64,000 bases of DNA, taken from NCBI GenBank assembly GCA_035771175.1, contig CM069603.1, positions 23,722,286 through 23,786,285 of the forward strand, read 5' to 3'. Position numbers and translations under genes: made by a program. Of the stretch, positions 1 through 11,826 are shown piece after piece (within the stretch, counting starts at the first letter, position 1; the number at the start of each line of letters is the position of its first letter). Under the pieces are notes generated by a model. The model made no database searches. It worked only from the letters and a program-made list of their open reading frames with translations, and was not told where the DNA came from. Origin of the DNA: Paratinospora sagittata (taxonomy: Eukaryota > Streptophyta > Magnoliopsida > Ranunculales > Menispermaceae).

Positions 1-1140
1 AACACATGTATCTTCTCAAATATTCAACTTTTTCTTTCATTCAATCCCCATTATTTCATTTGCTCTTTTTTTTTTTAATAAATGCTACACCTCCAAACTT
101 ATTTCTTTTCAACACATAAGTGTAACACCCTTTTCTTTCTTTCTTTTCCATAAAGCTCATGAGCAAACTTCAAATCTTTTCTTTTCTTTATTCCCCTTTT
201 TTTTCTCATTTTCTTTCCCATTGTTCTTGCTTCTAAATAATAACACTCCAACATGATCAAAGTGTATAAGGTACATAGGTTGAAACAAGGAATTTAAATA
301 AATAAAACTTAAAAGTTCATAATGCATAGGTAATAAAGAAAAGACATTTAGCTCAACATGGGTACTATGGATATACTCAAAAGAAAGGTAGGCTATTTGG
401 CTCAAACTTTTTCAAATATGGCCTAAATCATTTTCCTCATAGTGTGTTTTCTAGGATTTCGCCTCGAGTGGTGATCAAACTTGTTCTAGAATCCCTAGAG
501 ATCTAAGACATGACTTAACAAGCAAAGGTCCATTTCAAACAATCATAATCTAATGATCAGAACCATGTACAAATGGTTAAGTCTCTCTAACAATTCCCAG
601 CAGAAAGTTGGATCAAGCACACAAATATGTAGGTAACTCTCGACATTCTCCTATCGTTTCATATCTCTAAAGTGTTCTCTTGTCATTGGCCCTCCATAAG
701 TAAATCTAAAGTTGTAAAAGAATGTGAGTACCTAGCCTAAACTAATGCACACTCAGGAAATACCGTGACAAAAATTCAAAACTCTCCCCCCAAACTTAAA
801 GCAAGCATTGTCCTCAATACATGAAATAAACAAATAAAGACTAGAAAAAAAAGAGGCATATAAGAGAGAAAGGCCTCTAGAAAAATTCTCTGAACCCAAA
901 TGGGTGATGATGCCACATAATGCATGCCCTGCGTCTCTCCCGAGGCTCCCAGGAAACCTCCAAATTTGTTTTAGAACATAGAAAGGACTAGTAACCAAAT
1001 CTGTCAATGCATGAAATTCAAATCCTATACTACAATGACTATAAACATAAAGCACAAGAAATAATAAAACTCCAAAAGTGATGGGTTGCCTCCCATCTAG
1101 AGCTTGGTTTAGAGTCGTTAGCCCGACTTTCCTTCATAAT
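1..1140 (-). other. 3' noncoding region of Athila-1 with polypurine tracts
   Basis: No gene is seen here. On the minus strand, just after the integrase, lies the block GGGAGGCAACCCA (about 1081-1094), conserved downstream of integrase in this lineage as I know it. A tract AAGTTTGGGGGGAG lies at 784-797 and a second, AAGTTTGGAG, at 91-100; either could prime plus-strand synthesis. A related stretch, including the second tract, occurs at 29750-30395. The ORFs of 80-100 codons in this stretch look random. Confidence 0.7.
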
Positions 1141-1186
1141 GCGTTCAAGGCGCCCCATGAGTGATGCTCTCATCATGCCGCTCCTC

Positions 1187-2477
1187 TTAGCCAAAGTAAT
1201 GCTTCAACCATTGGCCATTTACCCGAAAGCAAGATCCATCGGCACTTTTCAATTCCACCGCACCATGAGGAAAAACTTTCTCCACAATAAAATGCACGAA
1301 CCATCTAGACTTCAACTTGCCCAGAAAGAGCTTTAATCTGGAATTAAATAAAAGAACTTGTTGGCCCGGTAAGAAGTCCCGCTTCAAAATCAACTTGTCA
1401 GGCCATTGTTTGGTTTTCTCCTTGTAGAGCTTGGAATTCTCATATGCATCGTTTCAGAATTCTTCCATCTCCATAAGCTGTAACAATCGTTGCTCTCCAG
1501 AAGCTTTCAAGTCAAAATTCTGCTTTTTAATTGCCCAATAAGCATGATGCTCTAACTCCACCGGTAAGTGACAACTCTTCCTAAAAACAAGGCGGTACAG
1601 AGACATCCCAATGGGTGTTTTGAATGCAGTCCGATATGCCCACAAAGCATCTTCAAGCTTAAGTGCCCAATCTTTTCTTTTCACATTCACCGTCTTCTCA
1701 AAAATTCGTTTTACTTCCCGGTTGCTTATCTCGGCTTGCCCATTAGATTAAGGGTGGTAGGTAAGGGCTCTCTTGTGCTTCACACCATATTTAGCAAGTA
1801 ACGAATTAAAGAGCTTATTACAAAAGTTGGAACCCTCGTCACTTATGATAGCTCGAGGGGTGCCAAATCGAGTAAAGATGTTCTTGTGCAAAAAATTGAG
1901 CATCACTCTCGCATCTTTGGTAGGCGTAACAATCGCCTCGACCCACTTGGAAATATAATCAACCGTGAGAAGGATGTAGGATTTGCCACACGAAGACGAG
2001 AATGGCCCCATGAAATCAATGCCCCAAACATTACAAAGCTCAACCTCCATAATATTGGTTAAGCCCAGCTCATTTCTCCTCGAAATGGTACCCAAACGTT
2101 GGCAATCATGTCTTCACAAAGACATCAGAATCTCAGAATAAAGTGGGCTAATAGAACCCACTTTTAAGTACTTTTGCCGTCATCCTTTGAGCACCAAAGT
2201 GACCCCCATAAGTGGAAGAATGACACCCTCAAAGAATATCTTAAAACTCATCCTCCGGTACACATCTTCTAATCATTTGGTCATTACACCTCTTGAATAG
2301 TAATGGCTCATCCCACATATAGGCTTTCACATCATGCAAGAACTTCTTCCTTGAATAAGAGAGATCTGGGGGTAATGTACCACACGCTAAGAAATTCACA
2401 AAATCAACATACCAAGGGGCTTTTACCCCCAAACTATATAGTTGTTCATCCAGGAACGACTCTTTAATCGGAATCAC
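1187..2477 (-). pseudogene. Athila-1 integrase (broken)
   Basis: Three open segments together cover an integrase. The N-terminal, zinc-finger-side part is at 2241-2477. The catalytic core is at 1748-2095 and includes GIDFMGPF, a VDYISKWVEA segment and ISDEGSNFCNK, which carry the first two acidic positions of the DDE triad. The C-terminal part is at 1454-1690 ([23 protein letters not shown]) and 1187-1393 (KLKSRW, FPHGAVEL). Stops separate the segments. The role would be insertion of element cDNA into chromosomes. The family is clear; the protein is not functional. Confidence 0.85.
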
Positions 2478-2483
2478 ATCCTT

Positions 2484-3366
2484 TGTGCCTTCAAGCAGTA
2501 GCCATCATAAGTTACCGGCCACCACATTCTCGCTCCCTTTCTTGTCTCGAATCTCTAGATAAAACTCTTGTAATAGAAGAATCCACCAAATCAACCTTGG
2601 CTTGGCATCTTTCTTCTCAAACAAATATCAGATTGCCGCATGGTTGGTATAAAAAATGACCTTAGACCCAATAATGTATTACAGGAACTTATCGCATGCA
2701 AACACAACCACCAACAACTCTTTCTCAGTCGTAGTGTAGTTTCATTGGGCCACATCTAGGGTACGACTAGCATAATACATAGCTCTGAACATCTTCTCAT
2801 GTCATTGTCCAAGCACTGCTCCAACAGCAAATTCACTAGCATCGCACATAATCTCAAAGTATAGGTTCCAATCCGGCACCACCATAATAGGAGCTGAAAT
2901 CAATGCATCTTTTAATACCTTGAAAGCCTTCTCACATTCATCATTCACACAAAAAGGAACATCTTTCTCTAAAAGATTATAGAGTGGCTTTGTGATCTTG
3001 GAGAAATCTTTTATGAATCTTCTATAGAACCCGGCATGTCCCAAAAAACTTCTTATGTCCTTGACACATTTTGGAAGTGGAAGCTTCTCAATAATTACAA
3101 TCTTGGCCCGATCAACTTCAAGACCCTTTGAAGACACCCGATGGCCTAGAACAATGCCTTCTTGTACCATGAAATGAAACTTCTCCCAATTGAGTACAAG
3201 ATTAATCTCCTCACATCGCTTCAACACCAAAGCACGATTGTGCAAACATTGATCAAAAGTGGAGCCAAAAACTGAAAAGTCATCCATGAAGACTTCCATA
3301 ACTTCACCTTGAACCACTTTTTTCATCGCCAGATTAAGCCTTCTTTGATGTTCAATGGAAGGCTTG
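2484..3366 (-). pseudogene. Athila-1 reverse transcriptase C-terminal part and RNase H remnant
   Basis: The open part 2802-3366 carries the RT active-site segment VFMDDFSVFG, then LGHRVSSKGLEVD and IRSFLGHAGFYRRFIKDFS, and ends in the RNase H start CDASEFAVGAVLGQ. RNase H continues to about 2484 with frame breaks. The start is abnormal. The conserved sequence around EHQRRLN is followed almost at once by the active-site segment, so the fingers and most of the palm (over 100 residues in relatives) are deleted in frame. The missing 5' flank of RT lies at 4816-5274, beyond the solo LTR. Confidence 0.83.
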
Positions 3367-3371
3367 TAGGT

Positions 3372-4810
3372 TGATAGTTGCATATTTATACAAGTTTTAG
3401 AGAATGTTTTAGGACACTTTATGGATTAGTTTGATGTGCTTATGTTAGTTTTGATACATATGTTAGTTTAGGATAATTTGGGTTTTTATGCATTATTTTG
3501 GTTTATTAGTTTATTGTTTTGTAGGTGTTTAGATGTGTTAGTCATGGTTTTGGATGATGAAAACATGTACAAAAAGTTGTAAAGGAGAAGCAGGAAGAAT
3601 ACATGTAAAAAAGGGGCTGAAAATTGGCCAAGTCCACAAGAAAAACGCCCAAAATACGTTCTGAGCGCCGCAGCTCTACACAAAAGCTAACTACGCGACT
3701 TTTTTGTTTCGGCCATAGCTTTCTATGGATTCCTTACATGAAATAATAGAAGATGGAAAGGTTTTGAGGTTGATTTGGAGTGGAAGAAAATAAGGAAAAC
3801 GGCGAGGAAGAAAGCGAATGTGCGACTCAAAATAGAAACTTTCTAATTTTGTTGCAAACTTTCCTACTTTGATTTAGACTTCTCTTGGATGACTTCCTAT
3901 TGGCTTGGGCACATAAATATATTACTATTTAGGGTTTTAAGAGGGGAGAATACACTGGAGAAGAGAACAAGATGGCTAGGAGCAAAGGAGCGCGAAGATT
4001 TGATGTTGGAAACAAGGAAGAAGATTCAAGTTCCAGGATTTTTAGTTTTGTTATTCATGTTTATTTTTGAGTTTATCTCCATGTTTTGGTTTTTGTTATT
4101 CCAAGTTATGAACTAACTTGTTAGTCTAGAGAGGAGATTAATCATATATTAGAGATTATGCAATAATATTAGTTTTTATTTATTATCAATGATTTATTCT
4201 TAGTTTATTTATATTTCTCCATGCTTAATGCTTTTGATCTTTTGGCCACGGATCGAATGGTCATAGACTTGGGGGGCGGCACTCAATAGAGGGTTTTCTA
4301 GGTTAGAACATGAGAATTGTGACAAGGGATGGTCATAGTATCTATAGGTATGCGATGTCTTCTAAAGTTGTAGGAAAATCATAAGGCTTAATGCATTGCT
4401 ATTGGATTGGTTTTTATCGATAGATCGAAACTAGTGTTTTGGTAATAGATTCTAACGCGACACTCGACAAAGGGTGTTAGAAATTAGAGGATTTTGACTT
4501 ATAAACACGAATAAGGATTCGATAATAATCATGTTTAAAATTGCATGATTGATAATTAGGTGAAATCTTATCTCTAGATGTTTTTAATATTGATTTTTCT
4601 CCATCAAATTCTGATAACTTGCTATTTTAATTAGTTCTTTAGTTTAATTAGTATTTTAGTTCACTGATCATCACAATTTGGTTTTCTAGATAAAATTAGG
4701 GCTAGGAACGATATAATTAGTGTACTAACACTATCCCTGAGGATGATACACGATTCTCATCGATTTATATTATAACTTGGCAACCGTACACTTTCGGTTT
4801 ACATGCATCA
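3372..4810 (+). mobile_element. Athila-like solo LTR, TSD TAGGT
   Basis: A TG...CA-bounded unit of 1439 bp starts TGATAGTTGCATATTTA and ends ACATGCATCA. It is flanked by TAGGT at 3367-3371 and 4811-4815, and interrupts the Athila-1 RT gene in the opposite orientation. No internal region is present, so it is a solo LTR. It is related along its length to the LTRs at 7506-8895, 45693-47048 and 28599-31059. A GAGCGCCGCAGCTC palindrome (about 3663) lies upstream of a TATA-like CATAAATATATT (about 3911). The 75-codon ORF starting at 3889 reflects a conserved nucleotide block of the family. Confidence 0.93.
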
Positions 4811-4815
4811 TAGGT

Positions 4816-5274
4816 GTCTTCAATAAGTATCTTGTGCATGCATATTGAAGGGCTTATTCCTTTGATGTCTTTGATCAACCATCCTAAGGTAGACTTGTAC
4901 TCCGTCCATATTCTCAACAATTTTTCTTCTTCCACATGAGATAGAGATGAAGAAACAATGGCTGGATAAGTGGACTTATCTCCCAAGAACGCATATCTCA
5001 AGTGGTCCGGAAGAGGCTTCAATTCGAGATGAGGCTCATTTTCTTCACCAGGAGTAGAATCGTTCATAATCTCTTGCTTTCCTTGAGAAAAATCCAATGG
5101 AGAAGCTTCAAGTGACAACACACACTGCTGGAAATCTTCATCTAGTACCCCATCTCTAACAATTGAGTTCACTAGACATTTTTCTAATGCATACACTAGT
5201 GTAGCCATCTCATGCACCTCTTTAACACAACAACCTACCACATCAATAACATCAACTCGGTTGCATGTGCTCAT
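4816..5274 (-). pseudogene. Athila-1 protease-RT linker and RT N-terminal edge
   Basis: This segment directly follows the protease frame. It contains ELKPLPDHLRYAFLGD, then KSTLGWLIKDIKGISPS and CMHKILIEDTYDA, which are the linker and the lead-in to RT in Athila polyproteins. The solo LTR at 3372-4810 cuts it; the next conserved residues are found at 3340-3366 on the other side. The linker is well preserved compared with the RT core, which is deleted downstream. Confidence 0.82.
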
Positions 5275-5688
5275 CTAAAAAGGAAACTTGAGGGTCTTGT
5301 AGATGTTAAAGAGCACTTCTTCGTTATTTACCCTCAGTGTAAGTTCACCTTTTTGGACATCTATCAAAGCTCGCTCGGTAGCCAAAAAGGGTCGCCCAAG
5401 TATCAAAGGTACATCTCCATCTTCCTCCATATCAAGCACCGCAAAATCTACCAAGAAAATGAATTTGTTGACCTTCACCAAAATGTCTTCTATAATGCCA
5501 TGAAGATAGGTGAGAGAGCGATCCGCCAATTGCAAAGAGATGGTAATTGGCTTCACTTCGCCAAGGCCCAATTTCTTGAAAATAGACAATGGCATCAAAT
5601 TAATACTTGCCCCAAGATCACATAAAACTTTTTCAGAATTAGAAGAGCCTATAATGAAAGGTATAGTGAAACTCCCTGGAATTTTCAA
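5275..5688 (-). pseudogene. Athila-1 aspartic protease domain
   Basis: An open segment of 137 codons is typical of the retropepsin-like domain of Athila elements. The active-site segment reads VLCDLGASINLMPLSIFKKL, with the lineage's DLGA in place of D[ST]GA. Later come LQLADRSLTY and a C-terminal VPLILGRPFLAT flap/ILGR motif. It would cleave the Gag-Pol polyprotein. It is one of the best preserved domains of this copy but lies in a broken polyprotein. A related protease start is at 49370-49594. Confidence 0.85.
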
Positions 5689-5840
5689 CTATTGAGGTAG
5701 TTTCCTTTGTAAGATGGCGCTACACTCTTTTATGAGTTTCACCCTCTCAAACTCTTCAAGCTTGCGCTTCTTTGACATGACGTCCTTCATGAATTTGTCA
5801 TAATTGGACATCTGCTCCAGTGCATCTGCAAAAGGAATAT

Positions 5841-7370
5841 TTATATGAATTTCTTAAACATGTCCAAAAAATTTGCAAATTGTTCATCTAGTCTTTTCTT
5901 TTGAAAACGTTGAGGAAAAGGGAGAAAAGGCTTTAAGATGGGAGGGTTATCTGGGAAGGTAATGGAACTCGGTCGGTATGCCCTCTCCTTTGGCTCTTCT
6001 TGCTTGTGCTCCTCTTGATTTGCCTCATTCTCTGAGTTGCTTGATGATGATGATGGCATAGTCTTCTCATTCTTGCTTTTCACTTCAGCCCCTTCAACTT
6101 ATTTTCCACTTCTGAGTGTAATGGCCTCGCAGTGCTCCTTAGGATTGACTTGAGTGTTGCTAGGAAATGAGCCTTGTTGTTGGGAACTAATTGATGAAGC
6201 CAGTTTCCCCATTTGTACTTCAATGTTCTTGAGTGAAACTTCCAACCCATCTACTCTTGACTTGGTTCTATCTTGCTTTGCCTTCGAGTTTGCTATGAAC
6301 CCACTCAAAAGGTCTTCCAAAGACAGTTTCTTCTCGTGGTGGCATTGACATGCCCAGTGGAGGATTCAAACATTCCTACTATTAGAGTATGAGAAATTCT
6401 CATGATTTCTTATCCCCAGATGGTATTGGTTTGGAATAGAGACATTGTTTCTATAGTTGTATCCTCGATTATTCAAGTAATTTGCTTGCTCTTCAATGTT
6501 CTCTCCACCCGAATATCCCATGCTAGCTGCAGCTACTTTCTTAATAGAAGTTTGTGCACCTTGTAGCGAAGCTATTTGATTAGACAATGTAGATAGTTGT
6601 GCCGAAATTGCAATCATCGGATCAAGCTCAAGCACTCCAGCAACCTTTTTCACCAAATATCTCTCACTAAGAGCTTCATATGTATTGGAAGCCACCCACT
6701 GCGACATCGATCAAAGTACGTGTGGAAATTGTCATCCCATTATAAAATATTTGAAGTTGCATCCATACCTGAAAGTCGTGTTGTGGACACTTCCTCAACA
6801 ATTCTTTGAAACGTTCCCAAGCGTCATATAGTGACTCATTCTCCAATTGCTTAAATTGACCAATCTCTACTCGTAGTTGAGCTGTCTTTGCCAATGGGAA
6901 ATACTTTTGAAGAAGTTTTTGTATCAATTTTTTCCATGTGGCAACACTCCTAGGTTGCAAGCCTTGCAACCATGACTTAGCATGTTCCTCAAAGAAAATG
7001 GGAACAATCTAAGTTGAGTCACATCTTCAGTCATGCCATTGATCTTGACTGTGTCACATTTCTCCAAGAATGATTGTATATGAATCATCAGATCTTCTAT
7101 TGGAGAGCCCCCATATTGATGTTTTTGAACCATTGTAATTAACGTCAGCTTCAACTCAAAATTGTTTGCAACAATGGGTGCTTTCACTATCTCTGAGTAA
7201 TTATCATAAATGACGGGCTTGAAGTAGTCCCGAAGAAGACGTTGATTGTTTTCAGGCTCCATTGCCTCTTGTTCCACTCTTCTTTCTCTTCCCCTCTGTC
7301 CCAAAGTGCACTCAATTTCAAGATCCAATGGTACTAACTCAACACTTCTAGAATGTCGCATATACTTCAA
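5841..7370 (-). pseudogene. Athila-1 gag (frameshifted)
   Basis: Gag is spread over overlapping open segments: 6924-7370, 6676-6969, 6366-6707, 6099-6320 and 5841-6083. Recognisable Athila gag stretches are LRDYFKPVIYD near the N-terminus, ANNFELKLTLITMVQ, QLRLFPFSLR, then LLQKYFPLAKTAQLRVEIGQF and ESLYDAWERFKELLRKCPQHD. The C-terminal part is acidic and basic low-complexity sequence and includes a PQRFQKKRLDEQF segment. It would form the capsid. At least four frame changes are needed to read it through. A diverged paralogue lies at 47841-49300. Confidence 0.85.
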
Positions 7371-7482
7371 TCAACCTTCGAAACAAAACAAAGAAAAAAC
7401 AATTCAGAAAAATTCAGCAAAAACACTAGATTAAAATTAAAATCAATTACTAACAATATTGATGAAAATAAAGTAAAACAAT

Positions 7483-7500
7483 CCCCGGCAACAGCGCCCA
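7483..7500 (-). other. Primer-binding site (tRNA-Asp type) of Athila-1
   Basis: On the minus strand the sequence GGGCGCTGTTGCCGGGG begins a few bases after the LTR end. It matches, with one substitution and one extra base, the complement of the plant tRNA-Asp 3' end (TGGCGCCGTTGCCGGGG), the usual primer of Athila and related elements. It fixes the position of the 5' LTR boundary at 7506. Confidence 0.8.
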
Positions 7501-7505
7501 AAACT

Positions 7506-8895
7506 TGTTCAGTAGAAAACCGCAAGTGTACAATATCAAATAGTAGTAATAACCGATGAAGATCGGGTTGTCGTCATCTAGGATTGCACACCTTTTCACT
7601 AATTTCTAACTTTATCTATCTAACCAAATTATAGAATTTCAGATAGTTAAACAACAAATAAAACTAATTAAAACAAATGAATTATGGAAACTACCATCTT
7701 CACCTAACCTTCAATTATGTAATTTAAACATGCTTATTATCAAATCAAATTCCTAGTCTATAAGTCAAAACCCTTGCGTCTCTAATTCCCTCTCTCAAGT
7801 GTCGAATTAGATCATATTGTCAAGATTGCGATTTGATCTCCCGATAAAACCTGTTTTCTCAACAACCCATTAAACTTTGTGATTTCCCTACAACTTCAAG
7901 AGGTACCGTAAATCTCTGGATTCTACGATAATCTCAGGTCATAAATCCCTTATTCCAACCTAGGAACCCTCTCTCCCAAGTCTAGGTTCAATTAATCAGT
8001 GGCCAAAACATTAAAGGCATGAAACATTGAGAATTATGAATAAACTGTGAAAATTGCATTGAAAATAAACAAAATCTAAAATTAAACCATAATCTCTAGT
8101 TTAGGATCCATCTCCTCTCTAGAACAATAAATTAGTTCATACTTTGGATGAAAAGAACACAAAACATGAATAACAAAACTAAATATCCTGGAACTTGAAT
8201 CTTCTTCCTTGTTTCTAACGTCAAATCTCCATGTTCCTTCGCTCCTAGCCGACTTGTTCTCGTCTCCAATGTAAGATGTTTTGAAAACCCTAAACAATCT
8301 TCTATTTAAGTCCCCAAGCCCATAGGAAGTCGTGATGTAAAGTCCCAACTTGAATAGTAAAAACCCCAAAAAATTAAAAAGTTGTTATTTTCATATCACA
8401 ACCCAGTGTCGCGGTGCCCACAGTGGACGCCGAGGCGCCCAGTCTCGGCTGGCATCATCATCACTCCACCACTTGTGCTCCGCGACGCCCAGCCCCTATT
8501 TTCTGCACGTTGGTGCCTTTCTCTTTTGTGGACTTAGTCGAATTTTCACCTCTTTTCTTCACTTTTCTTGTGTGGACTTTGCCAAATCTATGCATTCCTT
8601 AACTTGTATTCTTCACGTATCCTCATTGCATCTTTATGTATCATGTTTCCATCATCCTTGTTAACTTCAACACATCTAAACACCTACAAAACAAACCAAA
8701 TCAAGTTAATAACACACTCAAACATAAATTGAATCAAATCATAAACTAATAAACTAAAATAATGCATAAAAACCAAATTTTTCCTAAACTGACAAATGCA
8801 GTAAAACTAACATAAACACATGAAACTAATGCATGAAATGTCCTAAAACACACCTAAAACATACTCTAAAACATTTCTAAATATGCAACTCAACA
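7506..8895 (-). mobile_element. 5' LTR of Athila-1
   Basis: 1390 bp, bounded on the minus strand by TGTTGAGTTGCATATTTAG and CTACTGAACA, followed by the primer site. It is the same family as the solo LTRs at 3372 and 45693, though clearly diverged. GC-rich palindromic words (around 8405-8500, for example GGCGCCxxG with its complement) lie upstream of a TATA-like TTAAATAGA (about 8301-8308). The ORF at 8082-8369 falls in the conserved block downstream of the TATA-like site and is not kept in frame in the sister LTRs. Confidence 0.85.
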
Positions 8896-9587
8896 CTCTG
8901 TCGGCTCCATCATTCGGGAAGGGGAAGAATAAGGCTATGCCGAGTTCCTCACCTCAGAAAAAGAAGAAATCTTGGGGTTTGTGGGTCCTACCTCCATGAA
9001 GGAGGTCAAGGAATATGTCGAGTATGTGAACCAAAATTGTAAGGTAAGTATTAAGAGCGTGAAGGCCCAAGAGTTCCGGGACACTAAGTTGGAGACCCTG
9101 TGGGAGGACACGATCGCTCAGCTCACTTAGTTGATTTTCCTTAGTGCCCCATTTTTTGTTACCTTACTTCTTTGGGATTTTAACTTGTGTTGTTGTTTGT
9201 AGGCAACCTATGCGATGAGTATTGCTCGTGAGAAGTCAAATGAGAAGTTGCAGGAAGTGCAAGATGGTTGCGGTCAGCGCATGTCGGAGCAACACATGTT
9301 CAAGCAGCTCATGTTAGTTAAAGAGCATGCTGCCAGGGCTGCTGAGAGTAAGAAGGATGCTGCCATAGCCCGTCAGGAGGCTGAACGCGACAGAGCAGAG
9401 CTGGCCGCATAATGGACAACATGCACTCCAGACATGAGTTCGAGGTTGCTAGAGTTGGGAATGAGGCAGCGACTAGGGGTATTACGAGGGTATGAAGGAC
9501 CTGCGGTCGGAGATTGAGCACCACCGTCCAGATTGGAATCTCAATTTCCTGGATGAAGACTACCTTGGGACGAAGGGCGGCGCTTAG
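8896..9587 (+). pseudogene. Coiled-coil ORF remnant with a plausible intron
   Basis: Two coding-like parts are seen: about 8993-9043 and 9203-9412, plus a degraded tail to 9587. Between them lies AAG/GTAAGT at 9041-9049 and a T-rich tract ending TTTGTAG at 9202. Removing 9044-9202 keeps one reading frame. The second part is rich in charged and Ala residues (AARAAESKKDAAIARQEAE), a strong coiled-coil pattern. The tail ends GGCGGCGCTTAG and resumes at 23077 after an inserted LTR. I do not recognise the family. It resembles the coiled-coil portion of putative gypsy-type transposon proteins, but a captured or host fragment is possible. Confidence 0.45.
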
Positions 9588-11744
9588 TGTGACGCCCTGA
9601 AACTTTTTCCCGCCTAGCCCATGCCCCAATTTGCATAAGTTCCCGACTTTATGTGCTAGTGCTTGGTGTGATGCATATTATGTGTCCATGTTATATGCCA
9701 TGTGTGTTGTTATTTGGATGATTTGTATGCATGTATGTTAGTGTTTTGACACGTCTTATAAGTGTAAATGATGTGTGGGAATTTTGTGTAAAGTGGGTTA
9801 ATGAAAGGTGATGAAATGAAGAAGAAAAAGAGGAAAAGTTGGGTGGCAGGGGAAAACCAATTAACTGGACTGGATTGTGAGGCTGCGAAAAATTGGTTTT
9901 AAGTTCGCCCATGTGTGGGCCCAACTCGCACATATAACCTCTTTTATCGCCCATCTCACCCATTTTGTGCCTTAAGACACTAGAGAAGGGGGAAGAGAAG
10001 GGAAAGAGAACCTTGGTGCTTCTCAAAGGTGATCTTGCTCAAACCTCAAGTAAGGTAAGTGAAATCTACTTGAAATGTTTTTGTAAGCTCCAATATGACC
10101 TAGATATTGCCATGGGTTTCTGATTTGGGGGAAACCTAGGCTAGGGTTTGGGTTACATGTGCTTGAAAGTGCAAGATAATGGTGGGATTAGGTATCGTAA
10201 GGCTTGAATCATGCCCGAACCTTGTTTTCCAAGGCTTTTTCCTTATTTTTGGAGAAGCCTAAGGTTAGGGTTTCCATAGAAACCCTAAAAACTGAAATGC
10301 ATGCTTGGAATTAGGAATCCTAGGGTGATTTGGAACCCATTGGTGGCATTTCCCCCAATTTTTGATGAGAAATTGATGGGGTTCCCTGTAAATGACTTGG
10401 CCCTAGAATTTGGACCTAGGTGTTGGCCCAGCATAACCATCCAAGAGGGGGGGAGAATTTGATTTGGAAAATCTTTGCGTTGCCTTTTTAATATTTTAAT
10501 TAAACAATTAAAGTGTGCAGTCGGTAACAATCCATATAACAGGATGCAGGAAAATAAATGAGTACAAATGATTTAGTGTGGTTCGGTTATCCTTAAACCT
10601 ACCTCCACTTCCCAATCACACTGATTAGGATTTCCCAATCCACTATTGGCTAATCACTTACGGGCGGATTTGAAGCCGCTCACACTAACAAACATCAGGG
10701 CTTGGTTAGAAAACCACTACAATGCTAACCTACACGAGGGCTTGGTTAGAAAGCCACAATCTAGTCTACACCAAGGCTTGGCTAGTAATCCACAACTTGC
10801 AACCAACTTACGAGCGTGGTTACATGTCGTACAAATAAGGTATGTCCTAGTAAACTTAACCAAGCCAACAATACATCAAGATTACAATGATATAGAGAAG
10901 TGAATAACAACACTGTCAACAATTTAAGCTTACAATCTTGAATGAGTCAAGAATTACTATTCCAACCACTATGATTTTAAATGAAGTGTAATGTTGAAAT
11001 AGTTTCGCAAAACTACATGGAATCGATTCAAAGTATATTTATGCAAGTTCAAGAATCGTATGCATACATGTATTTCTAAATATTGGTTCTAAGTATGATT
11101 AATAAAGCACAAGAATAAATATGCAAGTTGTTGACATAAACTTATCGATTGAAAATAATCAATGTTCAAGCATGTGAATCAATATACACAAATTATGATC
11201 AAAAGAATCGATTCAAACAATATATGTATTAAGCACAAGAAGCGGTGTTAATCAAACCACATGAAACCATTATAAAGATAATACAAGATAAAAGCACAAG
11301 TATGGTTTCACAAAATAGAGAAAAACGATTTTGATAATATGTTAAAACAAGCAATAAAAACTTTCTACTCAGAGCACAAACACTAGAATCTAAAAGAAAA
11401 GTTATCCAACTTAGGTAAGATTAAGATCGTCGATTCTCCAAGGTGTATGTGGTTGAGAGGTTTCTCTTCCAAGAATGATCAAGAATAATAAGTGTGTTAT
11501 TAAAAACACTTAAGAACACCTTAATCAACATTCAAGAAATTTTTTTTAGTTTCTCAAAGATTTTGGAATGGTTAGGAGAACTCTTCAAAAGATTGAATCA
11601 AAAACACAAATGAAGTGAGCTCTTGTTTTGATTAAAGGATTAAACAGCTCAAAAACTTGTTTAGGATGAGTATAAATGATGTAGAGAAAATCGCACAAGT
11701 TCTCTTGATTTTGCAAAAGTTAATTTTCAAATGAGCAAGTGTGG

Positions 11745-11752
11745 TATTTATA
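11745..11752 (-). promoter_or_regulatory. TATA box of SIRE-1 3' LTR
   Basis: TATAAATA on the minus strand in the context GTTTTTGTATAAATACCACAC. The same sequence is at 20559-20566 in the 5' LTR. The position divides the LTR into a long U3 carrying the palindrome array and the downstream R/U5. Confidence 0.65.
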
Positions 11753-11826
11753 CAAAAACACCACATCAAACACAAGAGCACATTTCTGGTTTGAAATCTG
11801 AAATATCTCATATTTTCCTCCAATCA

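Larger units (their letters stand above)
1..8895 (-). mobile_element. Athila-like Ty3/gypsy retrotransposon (Athila-1), 3' end outside window
   Basis: Read on the minus strand the order is 5' LTR (7506-8895), tRNA-Asp-type primer site, gag, protease, RT, RNase H, integrase and a long 3' noncoding region with purine tracts, which is the Athila layout. The 3' LTR is not in the window: the LTR start seen at 8895 does not recur in 1-800. The coding part has several frameshifts and stops, the RT core is deleted, and a solo LTR sits in the RT gene (3372-4810). It is a dead, old copy. Athila assignment rests on gag, protease and integrase motifs plus the primer site. Confidence 0.88.

Noticed and set aside
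3889..4116. A 75-codon ORF in the Athila-like solo LTR with a similar ORF at 46148-46369, suggesting an LTR-encoded peptide
   Set aside because: The nucleotide block is conserved downstream of the TATA-like site in four LTRs, but the frame is not kept at 29085-29396 or 8082-8369. The similarity is explained by DNA conservation.
5212..5625. A 137-codon plus-strand ORF
   Set aside because: It is antisense to the Athila-1 protease (5275-5688), whose motifs are unambiguous.
9215..9412. A host coiled-coil protein gene
   Set aside because: Only short, broken coding remains are seen, with no supporting conserved domain. The family cannot be told from transposon coiled-coil proteins, so it is listed as a remnant of unknown origin.
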